This document shows positions 56,365 to 64,000 of a stretch of 64,000 nt of DNA, one piece after another. Source of the DNA: Mortierella sp. BCC40632 (Eukaryota; Mortierellomycota; Mortierellomycetes; Mortierellales; Mortierellaceae); contig WAEK01000011.1 in the NCBI GenBank assembly GCA_011634665.1, forward strand, positions 1,420,501 through 1,484,500, in the 5' to 3' direction. Position 1 is the first letter of the stretch; each line of letters starts with the position of its first letter. A program made the position numbers and the translations under genes. The notes below the pieces were generated by a model that had not been told where the DNA came from, did not search any database, and saw only the letters and a list, made by a program, of their open reading frames with translations.

Positions 56365-56676
56365 CATGTGGTGGCCACAAACGCGGTCCTGTCACGACTT
56401 ACCATTCAGGAGATACAGTCCCTGTCCGGTTCTGGAACTTCACCCGTAACTACACACAGTTTCCTCCACCCAAGGGTCTGGCTCAGGCACGTCATGGAGG
56501 AGGATCCTGTGAGTTTTCGTTGAGTTATGATGTAGGCAAGACTTAGCATGTCAGTGGCCATTATCCAACGTCGTGGCCTTAGATTATTATGAATGGGTAA
56601 AGGTTCCGATGCCAAGGATGTCGAGCTTAATATAGACGAGTATTTTTGGGCCCCGGCAGGGGAAGACATTACTTGA
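56365..56676 (+). pseudogene. Broken LPMO-like gene (copy A)
   Basis: This aligns with the intact gene at 62352-63104 but is clearly inactive. About 208 bp are missing at the front, removing the start codon, signal peptide and the N-terminal copper His. The remaining part keeps HKRGPVTTYHSGDT-like and PPPKGLAQARHGGG-like sequence, then a Trp codon has become TAG (AAGACTTAG near 56543). A second deletion of about 230 bp joins the YEW region directly to the C-terminal KGSDAKDVEL-like part. Neighbouring upstream and downstream DNA is duplicated with it. Confidence 0.85.
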
Positions 56677-56743
56677 TCACAGAATTGTGAGTCTCAAAGC
56701 CCCAATTGAATTCTGACTGGCCCTCCTCTGAAAAATCGCCGCA

Positions 56744-56962
56744 GTCGCAGTCAAGGACCGAAAAGGGGCTGAGCCTATACTTCATGGGCAATGGTGGGAG
56801 AGACATTCGTTTGTCTTTGACCGCAGCTCCTCGACACAAGTTGAGTTGATTGACGACAATGAACCCAAAAAGAGCCTTTGACGGAATGAGCCGGACCAAG
56901 CTTCTATCGACTCACTCCTAGTCATCAGTGCCGATTTGGTGAAGAGTGGCATGACCAAATAG
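56744..56962 (+). pseudogene. Remnant of an unrecognised protein gene
   Basis: An open run of 45 codons (VAVKDRKGAEPILHGQW ... DNEPKKSL), one in-frame TGA at 56879, then 26 more codons (RNEPDQASIDSLLVISADL) to a TAG. Both sides of the stop read like one globular protein. The block lies between the LPMO remnant and the F-box promoter and has no obvious counterpart in copy B. Family unknown. Confidence 0.35.
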
Positions 56963-57008
56963 TCTCTTGCCACGGCGTCAACAGGGCTCATGCGAGAGGC
57001 AATGCAAT

Positions 57009-57035
57009 AAAAAAAAAAAAAAAAAAAAAAAAAAA
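57009..57035. repeat. 27-base poly-A run
   Basis: Uninterrupted A run upstream of F-box copy A; the matching place in copy B (CAATAGAATAAAG near 63400) lacks it, so the run arose after duplication. Confidence 0.85.
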
Positions 57036-57209
57036 GGTCCAATACTTCTGGAAGGATCATGCAAACCCTGTAAATGCATCCGTTCGTGTCCTCACTGTCA
57101 CTGCGATGAAGGCAGTATGATGCAGTGCATCATGGAGCCAGGGCTCCTTCTCACATCCTTTACTGGCATCGCCATGAACCACAAGCCCCTGCGCCTCCAT
57201 GCACGCGCG

Positions 57210-57217
57210 TATAAAAA
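57210..57217 (+). promoter_or_regulatory. TATA box of F-box gene copy A
   Basis: TATAAAAA after a GC-rich GCGCG stretch, about 200 bp before the start codon; conserved in copy B. Confidence 0.65.
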
Positions 57218-57418
57218 GGAGAACCTCTTTTCTCCTTTGCTCAGTGGACTCTTGGCGGATCCTTTCTTGCTTCTCTGTCTTTCTTAATCACGAGTCCCTC
57301 TTTCTCCCTGCTCTTCCTTCTCCCAGCCACTCCTACCCACTCTCACTCACTCTCATTCCGATTCTCCACGGCCAACACGCCCCTGCTCCCTGACTTGAAT
57401 GATAATATCTGGAACAGG

Positions 57419-59365
57419 ATGGCAGCCCTGGCTTCTCCTCACCATGGTGATGCAGTGGCCACCTTCTTTCGCATAGAACACCTCGTCGACCAAGTCTGTG
57501 GCTCTATCTCCAGCAAAGACACTTTTGCCTGTATCCGAGTCTGCCGAGCATGGCATCGTATCTTTGGACCCCATGTCTTCCGTCGTTTTACTCTGTTCGA
57601 CAGTAACGATAGCTATTTTCGAGACCTTGTCATCGCCAATGCTTATCGTGTTCGCTTTATTTCAGTACCATCCGGAGGAAACTCTTTTTTTGCCGACCTG
57701 GATACCAACTTCCCTAACCTTCGACACTTCTGTTTCCAGACCATCTCTTGGGGCGCCCGCCTAGACGACGAGGTGATAGACGACAGACTTCAAAAATTAC
57801 TCGAGGGGAGTCCTCATCTGGTGACACTTTCACTCAGTCTAGAAACCATTCTCTGGAATGACTCTCACACAAGATTCTTGAACGCATTCTCGCGGTTGTC
57901 ATGTCTTGTACGGCTCCACATCTCGTGCATGCAACAAACCCAGCCCATTGAACGACTTCTAGACTGTTGTCCAGACTCTGTCCAGGAACTCTCTCTCAAC
58001 CTATGCCGAGAGCCTGGTTGGGGTGAGGATACTCTTCCAGACACACCAATGGTTCGCAAAAGACCTCTTCAGATCCGACGGTTGGCGATGATTTGCTACG
58101 CTACAGCAATGGACCCTGTCATAGCCCAGTTGTTCAAGTACTCTCCATGTTTGAACCATTTCTCATTAGAGGCATACGAAAGTCACATCGTGGACAACGT
58201 GATAGAGCTTTTGATCGAGCATGGTTCAAGATCTATTGAACGGCTGTCATTCAAACTCCAGTTCTCTCGAAGCTATCATTTGATCCGACTTGTCCATGCC
58301 TTTCCTTGGCTCCGCATGGTCTCGTCAGGCGATTGTGCTTTGAGTGTCGCCGATTGGGAGTACGATGGAGACGATCCATGTCTCTACCCGGATTACAGGG
58401 CTCATTTCGCTACATTGTTCCCCTCGGATCAACTCGGACCATTGGGTACAGGTGAAAATACGTTTTCAGGATTGACTGTCCTTCGGATGGATAATACCGA
58501 CCTCTTTTACTCGGAGGCTGTATGGATCATGACGATGTGCCCACTCTTACGAGAGGTGTACTTTAGCGCCAACTGGAATCAGAAAGGACTTTATGGAGGG
58601 ATCAGTCTCCAAGATCTTGCTCAATCCGAATGGGCCTGTACACAGCTCGAGGTCCTAGCCATACCTGTAGTCGATACATTAGAATCCTTTGGAGAGTGGG
58701 GGTGGGATCTGGATAGCCTGCAAGTGACTCGATTGACACAGAGTGAAATTGTTCAGCAAGTTATCACATTATTGGACAAGCTTCGGAGTCTACCTAACAT
58801 GAAACAGCCTTGGATTCGATGGCATGGAAAGGGATTTAGGATGTCTCTCGAGACGGCTCAGTCACTATTGGTCAACATTTGGGATGATGACGAGGTGGCC
58901 TCAGGCAAGCCAAGGCGAAAAATCAGGAGAGAAGATCTTGAATGGCTCGGACTCGAGTGGTTACCACAGCAGAATCTTCAAGAGAGAATCGATCTGGGAT
59001 TGATGTGCTCGCTGGCCGAGAAACAACACCCAGGATTGAAGTATACCACACTGTTGAATGATCGTGATAATGAGATGCTGGATGTCACTATCAAGTATGT
59101 GGGAAGGCGGGGTAGTTACGAAGTACTCCAGCGACCCAGGGTCAATGCACAGAACCATTCAGATGAGGAAGAGGAAGTAGAGGAGCCTATTAATCTCCGT
59201 CAAAGAAAGAAGATCGAGGAAGAAGAAACCTTCTTCAATGCTTATCATACGATTCCAAGACGCTGGCCCCGAGGAATGTATTTTTATCCAAAAGATCGAC
59301 CACATCGACGAAACCGCGTTGCCTGGAGGAGTCATTGCACACCCTTTCAGGGATTGACAAGATAA
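57419..59365 (+). CDS. F-box/leucine-rich-repeat-like protein (copy A)
   Basis: A single exon of 648 residues starting MAALASPHHGDAVATFF. The frame is open for eight codons upstream but only from a TTG, and the second copy keeps this ATG while its upstream codons differ in frame, which fixes the start. Residues 17-60 fit an F-box: FRIEHLVDQVCGSIS, FACIRVCRAWHRIFGPHVFR. The rest is a divergent leucine-rich array (SPHLVTLSLSL, SRLSCLVRLHIS, DSVQELSLNL, CPLLREVYFS), followed by a region rich in Trp/Arg and an acidic stretch EEEEVEEP near 590. F-box proteins link substrates to SCF ubiquitin ligases through Skp1. Large families of this design occur in early-diverging fungi. The substrate is unknown. 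Confidence 0.75.
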   Translation: MAALASPHHGDAVATFFRIEHLVDQVCGSISSKDTFACIRVCRAWHRIFGPHVFRRFTLFDSNDSYFRDLVIANAYRVRFISVPSGGNSFFADLDTNFPNLRHFCFQTISWGARLDDEVIDDRLQKLLEGSPHLVTLSLSLETILWNDSHTRFLNAFSRLSCLVRLHISCMQQTQPIERLLDCCPDSVQELSLNLCREPGWGEDTLPDTPMVRKRPLQIRRLAMICYATAMDPVIAQLFKYSPCLNHFSLEAYESHIVDNVIELLIEHGSRSIERLSFKLQFSRSYHLIRLVHAFPWLRMVSSGDCALSVADWEYDGDDPCLYPDYRAHFATLFPSDQLGPLGTGENTFSGLTVLRMDNTDLFYSEAVWIMTMCPLLREVYFSANWNQKGLYGGISLQDLAQSEWACTQLEVLAIPVVDTLESFGEWGWDLDSLQVTRLTQSEIVQQVITLLDKLRSLPNMKQPWIRWHGKGFRMSLETAQSLLVNIWDDDEVASGKPRRKIRREDLEWLGLEWLPQQNLQERIDLGLMCSLAEKQHPGLKYTTLLNDRDNEMLDVTIKYVGRRGSYEVLQRPRVNAQNHSDEEEEVEEPINLRQRKKIEEEETFFNAYHTIPRRWPRGMYFYPKDRPHRRNRVAWRSHCTPFQGLTR

Positions 59366-59594
59366 AGCGATGACGATGAAGATGAATAAATACAAATGGC
59401 CTTCCAAACCATTCAGTTTGTTCCTATGCTGGTACTGATATGATAGTAAGAAAAAAAGAAAAGCTTTGCTTCCTGTGAGGTACATCCTTCAAATTTCGGC
59501 ACAGCGGCTCATCACCTCCCTCCCCCCAATGTCTTATCAGACTCTTGGTTCTTGACCAGATACTTTGGACGCCCTTTTTGCAGACTTCGCAGAG

Positions 59595-61401
59595 ATGAAC
59601 TGGACTGGAGGGAAAAGGTATCTTGGATCTACTCCTCCTTGGGTAAGGCTTTCATCTCATTTGCATACTAAACTCTTGAAGCGGGTACTCAATGTAATAC
59701 AGGAGTAAAATTCACGCCAGTGAGCAACGGATCAAGCAACGACAGTTTTTCGAAAGACAGCGCCGAGCCGCACAGGCACAGGCGGTCCTGGGGCCATCGA
59801 GGTCGAACTGGCGACCAAACCAAACTCGTTATCAAGACGCACGTTTCGTTGCCACCACCAAAGTTATATTACCAAGCTGGGCTGAAGACGATGACCGATC
59901 AATCGATCCCATGTCTTCTCGGTCATGGAGACGTGATGCAAATGAGAATGAACATTCATCTCTGGAAAGAAAAACATCTGAAGGTAACATCTCTGTCTGG
60001 AAGCATGTTGAAAAAGCTTAATAGTCTGCCCCATTTCGTAATACGAAAATTCTTTTTTTTTTTCTTGCTGTGCCTTCTCAGAAAGGCGACCTATCGAGCG
60101 ATTTTCCAAGGATTATGATGCAGCCCGAAGAGCATGCTTAGGAATGCTCGGAACGACATCATTCGATTGCATTGGCGCCGCATTCCACATCCGCCAATTC
60201 AAGTCCTGTCTCCTTCAGTCGTCACATCCCCCATCCCCTGAGCCTGACGAGTCGTGTGAGATAGAGGATGAAAGCCATGACAACAGCGACATGGTCAACC
60301 AAGAGGAAGAAAAAGAGGACGAGCCGCTTAGGCCTTCGGTAGGTGCTCCTCCCCCAACAGCCAGAGCAAACTTAACCAAAAGTCAAAGAATGACGCTTCA
60401 TTTTCTCTCTGGGATAGGAGCGTCATCTTCTTCTAGGACGTCTGCATAAAAAAAGGCTCCAGGAGGAATCACTGTTAGTCCTTAATGATCAGAGATCCGT
60501 CGCCCCTACTCTTTCAACCGAAGGTCATGGTGTCGAGTCTAGTAGCGAGACTACTTCAGAGGCTTTGTCGCATCCGTGCATCGATTCTCGTCCAATCCCC
60601 TGTGCTGGATATACTCCATTCTCATGCGCCACTCCAATCTTACAGAATGCGATGGGGGCTCGACCAGACACAGAAGGACGCCTAGTGTTTTCTCAAACAC
60701 AAAGGAAATCAGTCCCCATGAGTATTCAGAGTCTATCATTGGTCCCTGAAGAGGATAGCACTAGTTTTTATAGCTGCTCAGGAAAAAAGGAGACAGATGC
60801 AACCTTTGTCAGGCCATTGGACACCAGCATTTGTGGTAGAGACTCTGATATAGAGCAAGCGACAGCGATTTTTACTCTACAGCAGGATCCAGTTCAGTCT
60901 GACGCAGCTCTTGATTTACCAAGACACCTGTCCCCATCGGAAAGTGTTCTCAGTGTTCTCTCGCCATTGGCGGAAAATATCCACTCGTTTGGATCGGCCA
61001 TCTCGACCCTGATATCCTCTACTCCAGATTGGCCACCAGGGAATCAAGAAGCAGCAACAAGGGAACTTTTAGGCGATCAAGACAGTTGGTCCGATATCGC
61101 CTTCCTTGAGTATCACAGTTCACTCCCTGTGGTCGGTGAACTGGGCCCGGCTCGACAGCCATCCGAGTACTCGCATCTGAATGTACAAGACGCCGAGCTC
61201 TCTAGCAAGACATTGACTGATAGCCCTTTTTACTCGACAGACCAAGGACCAAACCATCCATTCGTGCTAGGATTGCCATTTGATGTTCGGGTGATCCCCC
61301 TAGACGCAGGGACAAGGGACTCGGAGACGAATTCAGCAGAGAGCTTTTTGCATTCTGAGGAATTTGATGGCATCTGGAGTAGTGACAACACTCAAGGGTG
61401 A
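59595..61401 (+). CDS. Hypothetical protein, four exons, unrecognised
   Basis: A phase-consistent model is 59595-59617, 59703-59983, 60082-60338 and 60418-61401, giving 514 residues. Start is MNWTGGKR. Residues 9-30 form a basic amphipathic helix (KIHASEQRIKQRQFFERQ). The second exon ends ERKTSE and continues ERRPIERFSKDYDAARR. An acidic stretch follows near 155-185. The last exon encodes ERHLLLGRLHKKRLQEES and then a long Ser/Pro/Asp-rich, probably disordered tail. The third intron (60339-60417) is itself open in the frame of the third exon, so retention would add 32 residues and end at 60449, giving a short isoform. No domain is recognised. The gene sits between the two copies of the duplicated module. 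Confidence 0.55.
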
Positions 61402-62351
61402 AAGGGACCCTTTGTTGTGAAATATCCGTTTTGGATAGTAAACAACATCGACTGCTAACCTATTATGAATTAGTATGTTCTCGTGTAGAACATCGTTGAG
61501 CTGGCAATAAAGGACAAGGTTCAGGCGATGTCTGTAGTGAGGAGGAACAAGGGTGGTGTGTGGGTGAGGGGGAAGGCCATTGGAATGAATAATGCCAACT
61601 ATGATTTATCCGAGATTAGGAGAGTGAGAATAGAAGTGGGGATGGAAAACGTCCCTCTCAACGGTTAGATGACATAAAGGAGAGGATAAAAAAAAAAGTC
61701 AGATGTCTTCCTAGGGATCGGAAAATCGTATCTCTCTGGGCAAGAAATTGACGGAGAAATAAATTTCTCTCTCTTTTTTTTAGCGCGTTCTCTCTCTCCC
61801 TTTCTCTTTTAGCCTCCAACAGACAGGTTTGAATATCTTGGACCTCCAACGCCAGGCACCTTTGCAGGCAGGCTCACAACACCTAAACACGACCGAGAAA
61901 TATCCGGTATCCTAGAGTGAAGATGGATCTAGGTTGTGAAAGAGAAAGTCGTGCCTTCTCTAACAACTTCACCCGCTTTGGCGGCAGGAGCTGTCCATAC
62001 TCCTGGGCCATTGAGTCTTCATTCCTCCGTGGACTTCTTCAAGGGGGAATGCGAGGTTTCTTCCTACCGTCCAGGCGGGACAGCACAGACGGACACTTGG
62101 TATCCAATGCCTAACTTTGCGAAATCTCATAAATACTATCATATTCGGGATGTTCCTCGCTGGCCTTCCTCTCTGTCACTCGCTCAATTGTCTTACTCTC
62201 TCTTTCTCTCTCATTCCCCTATTCCCATCCTCAGGCTTGCCTTGAAGATCCTCCTCTACCTCTTCTCACCCTTCTTCCGACTGGCTCGGTTTATCCATCT
62301 CTCCTCATCTCTCTTGGCTTTAACTACACCCTTTCCTCTCTACTTCTCATA

Positions 62352-63104
62352 ATGAAGCTCTCGGCCGTTGGAAGCAGTGCCTTACTGGCTGTAGCCTCCA
62401 TCCTCTCCTCTGTTCCGGCAGTGTTTGGTCATATTGCCATGTCGAACCCCCCTGGTCAAGCTGGTCCTTGGTCTAACAATCCTTCGAGCCAGGTGCATGC
62501 CTGGATTGGTTTCGAAGGAAAGAAATTTCCTTGTGGTGGTTACAAACGTGGTCCTGTCACGACTTACCATGCAGGAGATACAATCCCTGTCCGGTTCTGG
62601 AACTTCAACATCCGGAACTACAAAAAGTTTCCTCCACCCAAGGGTCTGGCTCAGGCACGTCATGGAGGAGGAGCCTGTGAGTTTTCGTTGAGTTATGATG
62701 CAGGCAAGACTTGGCATGTCATTGGCCAGTACACAAAGTCGTGTCCTGATATCTATTACGAATGGCCTGTCAAGATTCCTTCCAATGTCCCTTCTTGTCT
62801 TGATCCAGATCGTTGTCTGTTCTCGTTCTCGTGGACAGCATTCTCGACGAACCAGTTCTACCATCACTGTGCGAACGTTCAGATTATAGGAGTCAAGAGT
62901 GGAATGTTACCTGTGTTACCGATGAAGGTGGTGGATGTCAAACAACTGAACCAAAAGATGAATACACACGCAATTGGAGATACACTTGAAACGAAGGGTA
63001 AAGGTCCAGATGCCAAAGAGGTCAAACTTAACATGGACGAGTATTTTGCGTGCAAGGGTCCAGCGGGGAAGACCGGACTTGATCTCGGACTTGTGAATAT
63101 CTAA
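62352..63104 (+). CDS. Secreted lytic polysaccharide monooxygenase-like protein (copy B)
   Basis: A single exon of 250 residues. Residues 1-26 are a signal peptide; cleavage after VFG would expose His27 (HIAMSNPPGQ), as required for the copper histidine brace. The second candidate ligand is His104 in QARHGGGACEFSLSY, and an axial Tyr or Phe could come from NQFYHHCANV near 168-176. Several Cys (FPCGG, GACEF, KSCPD, PSCL, DRCLF, HHCAN, FACKG) suggest disulfides. The pattern resembles AA11-type chitin-active LPMOs, but the family number is not certain. Such enzymes cleave crystalline chitin or other polysaccharides oxidatively, outside the cell, in wall remodelling or nutrition. No carbohydrate-binding module is attached. 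TAAATAC near 62130 may be a weak TATA element. Confidence 0.8.
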   Translation: MKLSAVGSSALLAVASILSSVPAVFGHIAMSNPPGQAGPWSNNPSSQVHAWIGFEGKKFPCGGYKRGPVTTYHAGDTIPVRFWNFNIRNYKKFPPPKGLAQARHGGGACEFSLSYDAGKTWHVIGQYTKSCPDIYYEWPVKIPSNVPSCLDPDRCLFSFSWTAFSTNQFYHHCANVQIIGVKSGMLPVLPMKVVDVKQLNQKMNTHAIGDTLETKGKGPDAKEVKLNMDEYFACKGPAGKTGLDLGLVNI

Positions 63105-63507
63105 GTCTTGTAGCTACAGTTGCATTTAGGATATGCAGAGTTTCCTGCCGCAGTCAACTCTGAATAAAGTGCAAACGCCCAATCGAATGGACTTTGATAT
63201 TCAACTGGGCTGTGGGAGAAACTACGCCCACATTCCTTTGACTAAATGGAATTATGCTTCCTAAAAAAAGCAATCAATGGATGAGTCAGGTAATGATCCT
63301 GTTGAACTGTTCACAGTTCACTCCTGATCGTCAATGTTGCTTCAGTCAAGAGTAGGTGTGGTCGAGTGGATTCCTGCCATGACCTCGACAGGGCACATGC
63401 AATAGAATAAAGAAGGACCATTCAGGCCTTGCACATGTTTACTCCTTCCAACCTCCTCAACTAGTACTGGCATGAGCCACACGCCCCTGCGCCTCCAAGT
63501 GCGCGCG

Positions 63508-63515
63508 TATAAAAA
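63508..63515 (+). promoter_or_regulatory. TATA box of F-box gene copy B
   Basis: TATAAAAA after GCGCGCG, 186 bp before the start codon and conserved with copy A at 57210. Confidence 0.65.
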
Positions 63516-63693
63516 GTAGAGTCTCATCCTTCCTGTGTTCTTTGGACTCTTTGTGGATCCCATCCCATCCCTCACTTCCTCTTGTCCTCTGCCTGCTCTT
63601 CCTTCTCTGGCCCACTCTCACCTCAGTTCTCCTCTGATTTGTTGAACCAACACACCACTGCTCTCTGGCTTGAATGGTATTCTCGGGATCGAA

Positions 63694-64000
63694 ATGGCAG
63701 CCCTGGCTTCTCCTCACCATGGTGATGCAGTGGCCACCTTCTTTCGCATAGAACACCTCGTCGACCAAGTCTGTGGCTCAATCTCCACCAATGACACTCT
63801 AGCCTGCATTCGAGTCTGCCGAGCATGGCATCGTATCTTTGGACCCCATATCTTCCGTCGACTTACTTTACCCAGGAAAAAAAACAGCTACCCTAGAGAC
63901 CTTGTCATCGCCAATGCTCATCGTGTCCGTTCTATTGCAGCACCATACGACGGAGACTTTTATTTTGTCGACATGGGTGTCAGCTTTCCAAACCTTCGGC
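63694..64000 (+). CDS. F-box/LRR-like protein, copy B (3' end outside window)
   Basis: The first 102 codons of a paralogue of the gene at 57419, open to the window edge. The F-box region is nearly identical (EHLVDQVCGSIS then CIRVCRAWHRIFGPHIFR), while residues 61-68 differ strongly (LPRKKNSYP against the copy A sequence), with the same length, so the two copies are diverging after the F-box. Start is the conserved ATGGCAGCC. Role as for copy A: probable SCF substrate receptor. Confidence 0.75.
   Translation, partial: MAALASPHHGDAVATFFRIEHLVDQVCGSISTNDTLACIRVCRAWHRIFGPHIFRRLTLPRKKNSYPRDLVIANAHRVRSIAAPYDGDFYFVDMGVSFPNLR

Larger units (their letters stand above)
55850..57640 (+). repeat. First copy of tandem LPMO/F-box module (copy A)
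   Basis: Long stretches match 61840-63960 on the same strand: the upstream block (55858-56160 against 61845-62140), the LPMO remnant, the TATA region (57180-57225 against 63475-63525) and the F-box 5' end. The offset grows from about 5.99 to 6.30 kb because copy A has deletions. Confidence 0.85.
61840..63990 (+). repeat. Second copy of tandem LPMO/F-box module (copy B)
   Basis: Counterpart of 55850-57640. Copy B keeps an intact LPMO-like gene and the beginning of a second F-box gene that runs off the window. Confidence 0.85.

Noticed and set aside
1..64000. tRNA, rRNA or snRNA genes
   Set aside because: No T-arm-like GTTCRANNC with matching A-box and acceptor stem was found by eye; a covariance-model scan would be needed to be sure.

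Overview
The window comes from a nuclear genome of a filamentous, early-diverging fungus. Genes are intron-bearing with short GT..AG introns (mostly 60-150 bp, pyrimidine-rich). Intergenic DNA is full of poly-A/T runs, CT/GA and CA tracts. Gene content is typically fungal: SLM-type BAR/PH protein, 2-oxodicarboxylate carrier, cytochrome-b5/acyl-CoA dehydrogenase fusion, LPMO-like protein, F-box/LRR proteins. The mix, including a kaptin homologue absent from yeasts, fits Mortierellomycotina best; that placement is inference, not proof.

Layout. 0.2-1.5 kb: 3' part of a PhoD-like phosphatase (+). 2.0-2.5 kb: secreted GPI-type cupredoxin (-). 3.7-5.9 kb: SLM1/2-like BAR-PH protein (-). 7.2-9.9 kb: ten-exon mitochondrial 2-oxodicarboxylate carrier (-). 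10-14 kb: gene-poor, repeat-rich. 14.1-15.9 kb: polyQ CENP-B-type HTH protein (+). 17.5-18.7 kb: disordered PPxY-containing protein (+). 20.4-21.0 kb: secreted Gly/Trp repeat protein (+). 21.6-23.8 kb: AP-1 mu subunit (+). 24.5-25.9 kb: type II membrane PC-esterase-like protein (-). 26-31.5 kb: gene-poor, with possible degraded exons. 31.8-35.9 kb: eEF2 (+) with a 1.5 kb first intron. 36.8-40.6 kb: kaptin-like protein (-), divergent from a SAP30-like Sin3 subunit (41.2-42.2 kb, +). 43.1-45.1 kb: unresolved kinase-like gene (-). 47.0-49.0 kb: cytochrome b5/acyl-CoA dehydrogenase (+). 50.1-51.8 kb: PP2C-like pseudophosphatase (+). 52-55.8 kb: gene-poor. 55.8-64.0 kb: tandem duplication of an LPMO + F-box module; the first LPMO copy is a pseudogene, the second intact, and a 514-residue orphan gene sits between.

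No operons, RNA genes or CRISPR arrays were seen. Functionally the window is mixed: nutrient signalling (kaptin, SLM), membrane traffic (AP-1), translation (eEF2), chromatin (SAP30, CENP-B-like), mitochondrial and lipid metabolism, and secreted wall/polysaccharide proteins. Several enzyme-fold proteins (PP2C-like, PC-esterase-like, cupredoxin) have lost canonical catalytic or metal ligands. Splice sites were assigned by hand from GT/AG signals, reading phase and family similarity recalled from memory; no database search was run.
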